Notes under the pieces: generated by a model
Databases searched by the model: none
Told to the model about the DNA's origin: nothing
Seen by the model: the letters and a program-made list of their open reading frames with translations, nothing else
Origin: Solanum dulcamara
Taxonomy: Eukaryota > Streptophyta > Magnoliopsida > Solanales > Solanaceae
Assembly (NCBI RefSeq): GCF_947179165.1
Contig: NC_077245.1
Coordinates: 45,427,786 to 45,491,785 of the forward strand
Length of the DNA stretch: 64,000 nt
Direction: 5' to 3'
Shown: in pieces, positions 11,652-23,097 of the stretch
Layout of the letters: each line of letters begins with the position of its first letter
Numbering within the stretch: position 1 is the stretch's first letter
Made by a program: the position numbers and the translations under genes

Positions 11652-11923
11652 TGTAACACCCTAAATCTTTTTCGCCAAAACTCGAACCATTCTTCATATA
11701 TGTGTAGACTCAAACTGAATGACTTGTAATTTTATATATGAGTTAGGATAAATTTCTAAGTATTTGAAGAGTATTAGATGTGGTTTATGTTACACCTCAA
11801 AATTTTTACGCTAAGATTCAGACCATTCTTCGTATGCATATAGGCTTGAAATCGAAAACTTCAAATTGTATATATGATCTAGGATCAATTCATAAGTATT
11901 TAAAGTGTATTATATGTGATTTA
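11652..11923 (+). repeat. 136-bp tandem duplication of the E LTR start
   Basis: The first 136 bp of the LTR (11652-11787) are followed by a second diverged copy starting TGTTACACC at 11788. Matching landmarks include 'accattcttc' and 'aagtattt'. The inverted E LTR at 52902 shows only one such start, so the duplication is specific to this copy. Confidence 0.75.
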
Positions 11924-14178
11924 GGGTCATAAGGGATCCCTAAAATCAAGTCATGTTCAAAGAATTTCCATCGGCTAAGTTTTCGTATGAGTCTAAAATA
12001 GGGTCAACTTCAAATGATCTCTTAGAATATAACGAATTGGGTGGTCCATGACCTATCAAATTAAAGGTCTTTGAGTCTTCTTTCCAACTCTATCAAGATT
12101 CCATTTTTTAGAGTTAGGAGTAAAAGGTTATAATTGTTTTACTGAAGCATGTCCGGATAGGATAATTCGGCGAGCTCACCAGCCAATTTAGCTACTCGCC
12201 GAATAGTTCCGCGAACCACGACCTAGCTCATCGAATAGTGACCAAAATCCTTCAGAAACTATTGGATTGGGTGAGGTAAAGCACCATTTGGCAACTCGCC
12301 GAATAGATCGGCGAAGATACCTCCAACTCGCCGATTTGGCCGACGGAACTTATTAAAAAGTGATTTTTCTCAATCTTTAAACCTAATAATATTCTTATAC
12401 GTAGAGATACTCTCAAAATCCCAAATTCTCCTTCTCCCAAAGATCAAGAACTTCAATAAAGGGATTTCTCCACTATTGGGAGATCTAAAGACTCCAAGTT
12501 CAAGATCTCCTTCACAAATCCATAGATTGGTTTCTCAACTTCAAGCTACAAGGTTCCAAACCCAACACTTTTATCCAATAACTCCTAAGACTCAGGTATT
12601 TAAGGCTAACACAATGTTGGACCGAGTTCGTCCACGTGCCCCTTCATCTTTATTAATGCAAGTTGAGTTGAGTTGGAGTTTTCAAATTCCTTGAATTGAA
12701 TTCTTGAGTTATCTATTGTCTTTTGAATTCCTTGTACATATTTAAAATACGTATTGATATTGTTCATGGGTTGAATATTTGATTTGGATGTATTTTCATG
12801 TTTTCATTCACATGAACCCTAATTGAAGATTATATTTGATTTTGAGCATTGATTGTACAAGAGTTTGAGTTTTCAAGTTGATTTTTTTATTATTTTGAAG
12901 ATGGATATATTGGGCATAAATGATGGTTTTGAGACAAGGTTTTAATGAGTTGTGATTGATTTTCAAAATATATTTCTGAAAGAACTTGATGATTTGAGCA
13001 TGAGTTGAGCCCGAGTTGAATTGAAAGAGTCTTTAAGATTTTTAACCGTTTTAATCTTGATTTTGCTATGCATTATTTTGAGTCAAAATTGCATGTTTTA
13101 AAGAGATTTAAAAGAGGTGAGCATTTAATCTCAATGATTGGATTGGATTGAGTTGATTTGAAAGAGCATAATGATTGAGATGAGATTGAGTTTCGACGGG
13201 AGTCCAATAATACTAGTCAAAAGTTTTGATTGAACCGAATTATTTAAGTTGCATGAGCATATTGAGTTTTGAGAGTAGTATCGAGCACCAAATTGAGCGA
13301 GAGTCAAACTCAATAACTATGTAGCCAGTGTAGGAAAGGATGGACCGTTAAAGTCGGATGTTTCCCTATTTCATTATCCTGAAAAGATAGGACTTGATTG
13401 ATGGATGGATCCATATTGGTAGATTCGCCCTTACCTTGGCAAGTATTGGATGGACGTGGAAAGAACGTCGGTTCATTGTGCATCACCTACTTATATATGG
13501 TGGGATTATTGTCGGTTAAGAAAGACTTCCAGACTGTTTATGAAAATATATAACATGTTTTGAACAAGTTGCATATTACTGAGTCCTTCTTAAAGCATTG
13601 TTATATTTTATACTTGCATATCATACTGAGTTGGGTGATTTCATTCTATCTTGAGTACATTTGATTTATTGTTATTTCATTCTGCCATATTACATACTCG
13701 TACATTCTACGTACTGACGTCCATTTGGGTCTGCATCATTTTATGATGCAGGGACATGTGTTAGAGATCATCAACAGACGCTTCATTGAAGATCTATTTC
13801 TTTCCTGATAGTGGTGAGACCTCCTTACCTTCGGAGGGATCATATTCATTCTTTCTATTGCTTATGAGTAGTTTTTTTGATGTAGTCATGAACTTGTCAT
13901 TGTCACCATTTAGGTAGTATAGATAGAAGCTTCATAGACTAGATAGTGATGGATTTATTTTGATGTCTTTAACTCTTGATTAGTTTTTTTTCAAACTATG
14001 TTTTTGATTTGAATGATGGAGATTAATGATTGAGTTAGCCCACTAATATTTGTTTTTCTCTTAAACTAAGTTTTCCGCTAAATCAATGAATGTGTGATCA
14101 GGCCAAGTGGTTCGCTTGGAAGCCAGCAATGACTTCTGAGTGCCGGCCACACCTAGGATACCCTCTTGGGGCGTGACA
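11652..14178 (+). mobile_element. Solo LTR of family E, nested in LTR A
   Basis: Begins TGTAACACCC and ends GGGGCGTGACA, with no internal coding region, and is flanked by ccatc (11647-11651) and caatc (14179-14183), a 4/5 target duplication. The host LTR text continues sensibly across the gap. The same LTR occurs inverted at 50244-52902, sharing both ends and the tail block ('gtgccggcca', 'aagtggttcgcttgg'). A solo LTR forms by recombination between two LTRs with loss of the internal region. Confidence 0.85.
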
Positions 14179-14183
14179 CAATC

Positions 14184-14449
14184 TTTCCTATTTCTCTTTA
14201 TCTTTTACTTCGATCTATTTGAGATACAAAGGTTGAGACTTGTATTTACTTTAGTTTCTTGTATTAGAAGACTTATACATATGACAACCAGCCCATCGGG
14301 GATTTGTACTGATTAAGATATTCCGCTTTAATATTTAAATTGCATGTTTTAAATTGTTTTCGTTTTTATTTTCCGTATTTAGAGGGTTAGTCTGACTTGT
14401 TCGGAGGGAAAGAATAAATGTCATCACACTCGAATTTTGGATTGTGACA
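14184..14449 (+). mobile_element. 3' LTR of element A, part 2 (LTR terminus)
   Basis: Resumes LTR text after the E solo LTR and ends TTGGATTGTGACA at 14449, a canonical CA end, followed at once by the taaat target duplication. There is no PBS after it, as expected for a 3' LTR. Confidence 0.75.
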
Positions 14450-14454
14450 TAAAT
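14450..14454. repeat. Target site duplication (right) of element A: taaat
   Basis: Identical to 5885-5889. Together they fix the outer borders of element A despite later insertions and deletions. Confidence 0.85.
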
Positions 14455-14934
14455 AATGTATATTATTGTCAACTATATATATGAAAATATGAGAAAGATG
14501 AAATAAATGTATATAAAAAAATATCTTTTATGCAATATTAAAAAAAATATTCTTTATTAATATGAAAAAAAATCTTTTACCATATAAAAAGAAAAACATT
14601 TTTTGTAAGGGGTGAAAAGAAAAATACTTTTTTTACACAAAAAAAAGTATTCTCAATAACATTTTAAACTTACAATATTAATGAGAGAATAAATTATGAA
14701 AAATATTTTAAAGGAAAAAGATTATTAATGTTGTCTAAAATGTGAATTAACTGATTAAATAGTTAAATCAATTAAATTTCTTTATGTAAGTATTTACGAC
14801 CTAAATTTTGACTAACGTCAATAATATACACAATAGTAAATTAAAAATATTATTCGAACTTAATTCGAATATCTTTCTTGGAGAGAAATTTTGGATACTT
14901 GTAAAGACACTTAATAAAAGTGTAGTAAGAGATA

Positions 14935-14954
14935 AATAATAATAATAATAATAA
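14935..14954 (+). repeat. (AAT)n microsatellite
   Basis: About six uninterrupted 'aat' triplets, followed by an A run. Confidence 0.85.
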
Positions 14955-16597
14955 ACAAAAAAAAAATCGTCTTATAAACATGAGAGGCCTTGAAAATCGA
15001 CAGTAATTTCTTCATTGACTATCTTTTAATTTCTATTTCTCAAGCACAAAATCATATGAAACCAGTCAAAATAACATAAAATGAAATAAAGCAATTAATA
15101 ATCGGTAGTCAAATGCATGAAATTAATCTAAATAAATTAAGAGTAGCAAGATGTTGTAGTGAACAAAATAGAGTAGCGATCAAAACTAATATAACATTTA
15201 AACAGATTCAAAGACAACAATTCCATAAAATTAAAATTAAAAGGCAACAACAATTACTTCTTGGTAAAACTCACAAAAATAAATAAAATAATAACAATAA
15301 AAAGTAACAATAAAATAAAGAAGAATAGACAAGCATTTAATGATCACAAGAAGACAAGCAGTACCATAAAGCTGTAACAATGAATAAAGAAATGTCTAAG
15401 AAAATAATAAAAAATTATGCAAATGGAGCAACATATGTAGTAATAGTAACCAAATAGCAATACTCAAATTCAACATGAGAATTAATTTTGACCTTCCACG
15501 ACATAAATTAACTATCGAAATATTTTAAATTTCAAACAATTTTGAAATAATTAGTTTTTATAAAAACAAAAATATTTTCATGTTATTCTTAACTATTTTT
15601 ATCTTTTTATAAATTTTAGTATAATATACATATTTATATATAATTATATCTTTGATTACTATTTATGTGGTTATTCAAAAATCATCTCAAAAGATTTTAT
15701 TTTTTATTAAATACAATGTTAGTTATGTTAGTTTAATTATAGTTTGTATTTTTGAAATTTTTAGTTTTTTTCTAAAAGATATAATAATCCCAACCTCTCA
15801 CATAAAAAATTAATGAAGATTTTGGGATTTTTGGAAACTATATAAATGCTCATATTCTCATTAAAAAGGGGGAAGAAGTGGACATTTTTTAGCCGCCCAA
15901 AATTAAAAAAATTTCTTACTTGGCTAGAATTTTGAACTCTTGTCCCTAGCCTAAAAGTTGTGAAAATTTCTAGCTTTCAATCTATATTTTTCTTTGAAAA
16001 AAAAAGAGATTGAAGTCGAAATTTAGACTAAAACAGAATTCTTATAACGTCGAACTCACGAAGGTTCGAGTCTAAATTTTCAAATTTTCTTTTTGTGAAT
16101 TGTAGTTTCATCAAGCTCTTGGATGATAGTGAAGTTGTCTTCTACTCGTAGTCTTCAGTTTCGCTTCTCGAAAAGAGCTAAAAAAAAATTATCATCTTTA
16201 TTTTATATAATTATTTCATGTTTTATATTTAGTTAATTCGTAATCTTGTTTTTTTAGTTGACATGTATTAAGAATAATTAGATTAATGATAGAAATTTCT
16301 TATAGTTAGCATGTGTTAAGATTAATTAGCTAGCATGTGTTAGGATTATTTCATGAAAACTCTTGCTTTTGTTCATTATTTTTCCGAATAGTTTTCTTTC
16401 AAATATAGATTTTCATGATTTCAATTTCTTCTTTTAACATGAACAAAAAAAATATGCTTAAGTTATTATTTAGTTAAAACTGTCATGGTCTAATTGATTT
16501 AATTCTTTCTTTAAAATTTGAGTTAATAGAATGTATCTATTAATTTTGTGTCCTTTAGTTACTTGAATATATTTCTTCTTTCTTTTTCTTTCTCTAC

Positions 16598-16662
16598 ATA
16601 CACACACACACACCCGCCCGCACGCACACACACGCGCCCGCGCACGCGTGCGCACACACACA
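16598..16662 (+). repeat. CA/CG alternating microsatellite
   Basis: Sixty-five bases of almost unbroken purine-pyrimidine alternation: (CA)n, then CG-rich 'gcgcccgcgcacgcgtgcgc', then (CA)n again. Such alternation can adopt Z-DNA. It is by far the most CpG-dense spot in its surroundings, which are otherwise AT-rich. Confidence 0.9.
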
Positions 16663-19154
16663 TGATTTGAATATTGATATTGGACTGTATACACAGAACA
16701 AACAAATGATATACAGTTTATATACAATCTGATATATAGTAATATACAATAAATACAAGGAACAAAAAGGTGGTATACAATACATATACAGTCCAATATA
16801 GAGTGGAATTGAGCTTAAGGCCCAAAACACAGATGGTCCAATAACTTAGTCTAGGCGTACAAAAATTAAGAGTCGGACAATATTTTCACGTGTTATTTAT
16901 TATTTATTTAGATTGATTCGCGTTGTAATAATTTATTTACCTTTGTTATTTATGCTTGCTTAGATATTAATTTTAATTTATTTTAACTTAATTAGATTCT
17001 CCTAAAGATAAATCAATTCATATTAATTTACTTTTTAAATGATTTTCTACATTTACTTAGTCACTTGATAAACTTTTACTTTCTTTTTATATACATGTAT
17101 ATTATCTTTAATATTTAAATTTGATCGTTTTTTATTAAATATTAATTTTGAAGTCTTTATTTTTTTAAAATTAATATTTTCAAAAGTTAGTCAAATAAAT
17201 TTTTAAATTGTCAAATAACCGCGAGTTAACGGTCACTTTGAATGCTAGCACATTTTCAAAGTGGAAATAAGAACATCTTACCCATTTTTTATAAATTTAA
17301 GAATTAAATCTATTAGGATCTTTAAGATTAAGGTTTCTTGATTTTCCTTAAAAGTTAAGTGGCGACTCTCCTTTTTAAAATTGATTTTTTTCTCTAAAAG
17401 TCTAAATTAATTTTAAACCGTCTTTTTTTGATATAACACAACAAAAATATACAAGCCCCGCTTGAGCATAAAAGTAACAATGGATTTCCCACGCACAAAA
17501 AAAAATAGAGCAACCAAATGACTAAATAAAACCAATCAAAAATAAAATTTTAAATTTTTAACGTATAATGTATATAAACTTAAACTAAATTTCTGTGTTT
17601 TAAAATGGGGAGATAGAGAAATTCTTTCATTGGTCATTTCTCATTTATAAGACATGAAATCATATGAAATAAACAAATGATAATGAGTAATATATACAGT
17701 AACTTGCAAACTATAACTAAATGACAAAACAACCAAACAACAAGATAGGTTGCTGGAGACAAAAAAAAATGGATGAATTAGTTCAAATAAATTAAAACCA
17801 ACTATAAATGAACAAAACATAGCAGCAACAAATGAGTTAAAGTAATTAGAGATCCAAAGTACTAAAAAAAGAAAATAAAAAAAAAATGCAAGGCTATCCC
17901 CACCACAATCATAAACGAAGTAAATATTAGTGACTAAGGTTGTAGAAGAACAAAATCAACAAAGAATAAAAGTTATAAATATATAAAAATAGAACAACCA
18001 TGAAAATGAGACAACATAATAAACTAAAATAATTATAAAATTAGCCAATACATAAAACAACAGTGATCAAATAGAAAAACAAACAACAATTGTGAAAGTA
18101 TAAATAAAGGATAAAGCAACCATGAAATGAATTAAAAATAATGACAAAATGAGGTAACTAGGAGCATCAGTTAGAAACACACAGAACCAGTAACTAAGAT
18201 TTTCTAATCTTCTTCACCTACTAAAAGTACTCAAAAGATCAAGAATATACATACACATATACATAATGTAAAAAAGGGAAAGGATTGTCACTGGAAGAGC
18301 TAAGCGATTTCGCTGGAGTGAGGAGAACGGAGGTGTGGGAGCTTTTAATCTCGAGGTCGTCTGGTTGTTGTCCTTTCGTCGGGGTTCGCGGCTGCTGGAT
18401 AAAAAAATATCCTTAGGGTTTGCCCAAAAGTGGCTCCCCGTATATACCACTCATTTGTTATATAAAAAAAATAAAAATCTCATTTTACATAACTATGACT
18501 CAAAACCACGGGATCAAAATCATAAGCTAATTAAATATTTGGGTAATTTAATATTTATCTATGTTTCAATATATTCTTAAATTATGATGAAAAATATTAA
18601 AATAAATATAAAACAAATGTAATCAATGACATATAAAAAGTATAATTTAATAAAAATGCTGATTTAAAAAAAATGAACAACATTCAAAAATTCAATAGGT
18701 GATAAAAACATCAATAATTAAAATTAACTAAAATTCAAAATAATTAATAGAAAATTCTAATATTTTCAAAAAATAAGAATAATTATCGATAAATTATTCT
18801 AAATTTGCAAAAAATGTATTCGAGTTATTTAAATAATAAAAACTTAAAAGTAATAACTTTTACCAAAGTCAGGCCAAAATTAAGTTTCAACAATGACTAT
18901 AAATTCAGTATGACTATTAGAATTTACAATGACAATAAATGGATAAGAATCCTATTATTTACGAAACTAAGAATGCCTATCCATAAATTATTAAAAGGAA
19001 AAAGATGAGAATAAATTCATAAAAATTCTAAAATAAGGATAATTACTAACAACTTTTTAAAAACTGAAAAAATGTGTGAAAAATGATATTTTGTGCTCTT
19101 TAACGATCAAGAAGTCTGAAGAAGTTATTTTTGAGCACAAAGAGCCAAAATTGA

Positions 19155-19706
19155 GTGTCAATAACTAGCTCTAAGAAGAGAAATAAAAATTCAGGTTCTC
19201 AGAATAGAGAACATGGTAGGAGCAAATCTAGAGGCAGACTTAAAGATATTGAGTGCTATCATTGTGGTATGAAAGGGCACACAAAGAAGTTCTGCTGGAA
19301 ATTGAAAAGGGAGAACAAAGACGGAAAGGATAATAAAGAAGAGGGCAATGAAAATTGCCTAGCCACCATCTCCACCGAAGATCTTGTTACAGTCCTTGAA
19401 GTAGATCTGATAAATATTGCTTGTGATGAGTAAAGCTGGATTGTGGACATTGGTGCCGCATCTCATGTGACATCAAGGAAGGATTTTTTCTCTTCCTATA
19501 CTCCTGGTGACTTTGGAACCTTGAGTATGGGTAATGAGACTATATCAATGGTGGTTGATGTTGGTACAATTTATTTGGAAACTAGTATTGGAACTAAACT
19601 AATTTTGAACAATGTAAATCATACACCTGATGTTCGTCTACATCTAATTTCTATTGGTGTTTTCGATGATGAAGGATATGTTAGTACAAATGGCGGTGGA
19701 AAGTAG
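19155..19706 (+). pseudogene. Copia gag zinc knuckle and protease remnant
   Basis: Frame 19155-19433 ends a Gag nucleocapsid: a CCHC knuckle 'CYHCGMKGHTKKFCWKL' flanked by Lys/Arg-rich sequence, which binds element RNA. After a stop, 19443-19706 carries the aspartic protease start 'WIVDIGAASHVT', where the catalytic DSG triad reads DIG, so the Ser is lost. Typical downstream wording ('GNVNHTPDVR'-like) follows. The gag N-terminal region is absent or unreadable, and a one-base shift separates the knuckle frame from the text before it. Confidence 0.8.
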
Positions 19707-19865
19707 AAACTCATTAAGGGTTTCTTGATTGTGGCTCATGATAACAAACGTCGTGGTCTATAATGGACTACAACTTCTACTTGTGCCAATATGGTGAATG
19801 CAGTTGAGAGCAATAACTCTTTAACGTTATGGAATAAGAGGCTTAGCCACATCAGTGAAAAATAA

Positions 19866-20211
19866 CTTATCCCCTTTGGTCTATCTATGGTATGGCTTTT
19901 AGAAAAGAGAAAGAGCTTATCCTCTTCAAGGCATAATATTGAGAATTCTCAAAATGAGCAATAGTCATAAAAGGTCGTGTCATCTTTCTTCCATTTTTAT
20001 TAATTGGATATTTTGTTTTTGAAAAAAAAAAGTACTTTCGTTATTATTCATTGTTAATAAATAAGAGTTTTTCTTAACTCCGTTAATTCTAGGGAAGAGA
20101 GACCCATACAAATTAATCATGTGCCAGGAACCAGTAAGGTAAGTAGCTACTCCAGCCGATCTAACTCCAGAGGATCCAGCTTATTTGTTGGATAGGTTAG
20201 CCCCTTCGTCT
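19866..20211 (+). other. Foreign insert inside copia integrase, with an exon-like block
   Basis: Integrase reads 'LWNKRLSHISEK' up to about 19865 and resumes near 20212 just before its CEHC finger. The 340 bp between are not integrase. Within them, 20093-20138 (46 nt) is bounded by a good acceptor (ttaattctag) and a good donor (aag/gtaagt) and is open in a frame reading 'RPIQINHVPGTSK'. A T-rich stretch (19980-20070) precedes it, as in an intron. I do not recognise the peptide. Confidence 0.45.
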
Positions 20212-21030
20212 TAGCCAAGAAGAAATTATTTTCTGATTTCAAAAGTGCTAAATTAGAAAAGTGTGAGCATTGCTTGGCTGAAAAACAAAATAGAGTCTCC
20301 TTTAAGTCTAACCCTCCTTCAAGAAAGATAGAGTTGCTTGAGATGATGCACTCTGATTTATGCGGTCCAATGAACACAAAGACTCTAGGTGGTGCACTCT
20401 ACTTTGTCACTTTCATTGATGACTTCTTAAGAAAGTTGTGGGTCTATGTCTTGAAGACGAAAGATCAAGTATTGAGTGTCTTTAAGCAGTTTCAGGCTTT
20501 AGTTGCAAAAGAAACCGGAAAGAAACTGAAATATATTCGTATTGATAATGATGGTGAATATTGTGGATTTGATGAATACTACAAGCATCAAGGTATTAGA
20601 CACCAGAAGACTCCTCGGCTTAATGGATTAGCTGAGAGGATGAACAGGACCTTAATGGAAAGAGTTAGATATTTGCTTTTTGAAGCAAAGTTGTTGAAGA
20701 TATTTGCTTTTTGAAGCAAAGTTGTTGAACTGCTTTTGGAGTGAAGCCTTATTGACCGTTGCACATGTTATTAACTTATCTCCTGTTGTTGTTTTGTAAA
20801 GTGATGTTCCAAATAGATTTTGGTATGGAAAAGATTTTTTTTATGACCATTTGAGAGTATTTGGTTGCAATGCTTTTGTACATGTGCTGAAAGATGAGAG
20901 GCCAAAGTTAGATGTCAAGACAAGACAGTGCATTTTTGTTGGATATGCCTTAATGAATGTGGTTACAGGCTATATGATCCAATTAAAAACAAGCTTGTAA
21001 GAAGCCGCGATATCATCTTCATGGAGAATT
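20212..21030 (+). pseudogene. Copia integrase remnant
   Basis: From 20212 the second half of the HHCC finger is visible ('KCEHCLAEKQ'), then the catalytic core with all three acidic positions: Asp in 'MMHSDLCGPM', Asp in 'IRIDNDGEYCG', Glu in 'LAERMNRTLMERVR'. The open frame is 20274-20714. It is broken by a perfect 31-bp duplication at 20668-20729 that shifts the frame. Downstream text to about 21030 still resembles the integrase C-terminus, with several stops. In life it inserted element cDNA into the genome. Confidence 0.85.
20668..20729 (+). repeat. Perfect 31-bp tandem duplication
   Basis: Two identical 31-bp copies (20668-20698 and 20699-20729) beginning 'gatatttgctttttgaagc'. Because 31 is not a multiple of three, the duplication breaks the integrase frame. 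Its perfect identity in a decayed element suggests a recent slip. Confidence 0.95.
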
Positions 21031-21369
21031 AAACCATTGAAGATATTGACAAAGAAAAAAAGCTAGAACTTTTAAGTTCTGATGGTATAGTCCATCTTGA
21101 TCAAGTTTCTCATACAAGTGTGCATGATGTTGATAGGCCTAATGATCTTGGTGATGCTTAGAAGGAAGTCCCATATCAACATGTTGATATTGATAATAAC
21201 AATGATATTGTTATTGATGATGCTCCTACTCATGAAGTTGTGGACGAATCATACATTCCTCTTAGGAGGTCCACAAGACAATGTATTCCTTTCTCTCATT
21301 ATTCAACTAATGAGTATATGCTACTCACTAATGGGGGTGAACCTGAGTATTATTATGAGGCCATAAAAT

Positions 21370-22050
21370 ATGAGCATAAAAATTAATGGATTGAAGCCAT
21401 GCAAGATGAGATTAAATTTTTGCATGAGAACCACACTTATGAGTTGGTGAAATTGCCTAAGGGAATGAGAGCTTTGAAAAACAAGAGGGTGTTCAAAGTT
21501 AAAGTTGAATAACACAGTTTGAAGCCCAGGTATAAATCTAGATTGGTTGTTAAGGAATTTAGTCAAAGAAAGGATATTGACTTTGACGAAATATTTTCTT
21601 CTTTCGTGAAAATGTCCTCCATTCGTATAGTTTTTGGTTTGACTGCTAGTCTAAATTTAGAGATTGAGAAGATAGATATGAAGATATTTTTTCTTCACGG
21701 TAATCTAGAATAGGAGATTTATATGGAACAACCTTAAGGGCTTCAAAGTAAATGGTAAAAAAAAATTGTGTGCAAACTCAAAAAGAGTCTCTACGGGCTA
21801 AAGCAAGCTCCTAGACAATGGTATAAGAAGTTTGAATCTGTTATGGGGGAGTAAGGCTACAAGAAGACTTCTTCAGATCATTGCATATTTGTACACATAT
21901 TTTCTGACAATGATTTTATCACCCTTTTGTTATATGTGAATGATATGTTGATTGTGGTAGGAATACTTTCAAGATTGACGAGTTGAAGAAAGAATTGTGT
22001 AAGTCTTTTGCTATGAAAGACTTCGGTCGTGCCAAGTAAATTTTGGGCGC
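21370..22050 (+). pseudogene. Copia reverse transcriptase remnant
   Basis: Recognisable copia RT order: 'WIEAMQDE', then 'KPRYKSRLVVKEFSQRKDIDFDE' as text near 21520-21590 (each piece short), 'KIDMKIFFLHGNLE', stop, 'EIYMEQP', stop, '[20 protein letters not shown]' and 'LLLYVNDMLIV'. The catalytic YVDD motif reads YVND, one catalytic Asp having become Asn. Two stops at about 21711 and 21736, and shifts near 21960 and 22040, complete the loss of function. The enzyme copied element RNA into cDNA in virus-like particles. Confidence 0.85.
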
Positions 22051-22880
22051 ATGAGAATTACTCATCTAAGAGATGACAGGAAGATTTATCTGTCACAAGA
22101 GAAGTACATTGAACGTGTACTGGAGTGTTTCAACATGAAGAATGTTAAGCCTATTAGCACACCTCTTGCTAGTCATATGAAGTTGAGCAAGAAGATGTGT
22201 CTTATAGCTAGGGAGGAAAAAGAGAGCATGATCAAAATTTCATATTCCTCTATCATCGGAAGTCTAATGTATGCAATGGTATGTATTAGACCTGATATTG
22301 CTCACGCAGTTGGTATTGTCAGCAGGTTTCTCGACAATCTAGGAAAACAATATTGGAAAGCTGTAAAGTGGATACTCAAGTATCTGAGAGGAAGCTCAGA
22401 TAAATGTTTGTGTTTTGGAGGATCAAATCCAATCTTGAAGGGCTAAACAAATGTTGATATGGCAGGTGACCTTGATAATAGAAAATCCACTAGGATATTT
22501 GTTTACTTTTTCAGGCGAAGCTATATCATGTCAGTCGAAGTTGCAAAAGTGTGTTGCACTGTCTACAGCTGAAGCTGAGTATATTGCGGCTACTTAAGCT
22601 GGCAAGGAGATGATATAGCTCAAGCAATTCCTTCAAGATCTTGGCTTGTATCAGAAGGAGTATGTCTTTTATTATGACAGTCAAAGTGCAATAGACTTGA
22701 ACAAGAACTCTATATACCATGCAAGGACAAAAAACATAGACGTGAGATATCACTGAATTCTAGAAAAGATAAAAGACAAATCTATGCAGGTTGAAAACAT
22801 CTCTACAAATGAGAATCTAAAGTGGTAATAAGGGACAAGTTTGAATTATGCAAAGAACTTGTTGGCATGAACTCTCTCTG
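22051..22880 (+). pseudogene. Copia RT thumb and RNase H remnant
   Basis: 22051-22446 is open and reads the RT C-terminal region ('DRKIYLSQEKYIERVLECF', 'ISTPLASHMKLS', 'GSLMYAMVCIRPDIAHAVG', 'KWILKYLRGSSDKCLCFGG'). RNase H follows with a stop at 22444 and further breaks; the 'DVDWAGD'-like segment near 22450 and 'EAEYIAA'-like segment near 22573 are visible. The text ends with the usual 'FELCKELVGM'-like tail near 22840-22870. RNase H removes the RNA template during cDNA synthesis. Confidence 0.85.
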
Positions 22881-23092
22881 AGAAGATGAAGATATAAGAG
22901 GTTCAGTTCATTTGTTACACACCAACTCACAAAGAGAAAAATTATTTAGAGAGCTGTGAGGATTCATAGACTATAAGAAAATACTTTGTAAAGAAAAATA
23001 GAGTGTGAGCGATATTTTAATAAGGTGGTAAATCAAAAGAGTATTATTCTTTTTGAGTGTGTGGTAGTCATTTTTGAGTATTGTACTCGGTA

Positions 23093-23097
23093 CTACC
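23093..23097. repeat. Target site duplication (left) of the minus copia element: ctacc
   Basis: ctacc directly precedes the LTR terminus at 23098 and recurs at 26729-26733 directly after the other LTR. This is a perfect 5-bp match. Confidence 0.9.

Larger units (their letters stand above)
5890..14449 (+). mobile_element. Ty3/gypsy chromovirus 'A', nested and partly deleted
   Basis: Composite element read on the plus strand: 5' LTR (5890 to about 8205, right end lost), an intruding minus-strand LTR of family D (about 8206-10361), the last part of integrase plus chromodomain (10362-11312), and a 3' LTR starting at 11311 that is itself split by a solo LTR of family E (11652-14178) and resumes at 14184-14449. 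Both LTR copies begin with closely matching sequence (TGTAATGATCC / TATAATGATCC then 'aaggtcattttt'). The perfect taaat duplication outside both ends shows these pieces belong to one insertion. Gag, protease, RT and RNase H are absent. Confidence 0.8.
14455..19080. other. AT-rich DNA, no gene recognised
   Basis: About 4.6 kb of A- and T-rich sequence with short stop-ridden frames only. It holds an (AAT)n tract (14935-14954), a CA/CG-rich alternating tract (16598-16662), and a block at 17217-17440 containing 'gtggcgactctcc', which resembles LTR-end/primer-site text of Tat/Ogre elements. A-rich stretches at about 15040-15480 and 17640-18170 resemble each other in composition. Plus and minus ORFs near 16470-16830 and 18214-18580 are low-complexity translations or unconvincing. 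Confidence 0.45.
19081..22950 (+). mobile_element. Ty1/copia element, Tork/TNT1-like, 5' truncated
   Basis: Plus-strand pol remnants appear in copia order: gag zinc knuckle, protease, integrase, RT, RNase H. No 5' LTR or primer site is found upstream, so the element lost its left end. Its 3' LTR follows and is split by a second copia insertion. All domains carry stops or frameshifts. Assignment to Tork/TNT1 rests on wording such as the zinc knuckle spacing and '[14 protein letters not shown]'; lineage is inferred by eye. Confidence 0.8.

Noticed and set aside
16470..16830. Cys/Arg-rich minus ORFs of 108 and 78 codons
   Set aside because: They are translations of the CA/CG microsatellite and its AT-rich surroundings.
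17217..17440. Tat/Ogre-type LTR end and tRNA-Arg primer site
   Set aside because: Only a short motif ('gtggcgactctcc') supports it; no partner LTR or coding region was found, so it is mentioned but not called.
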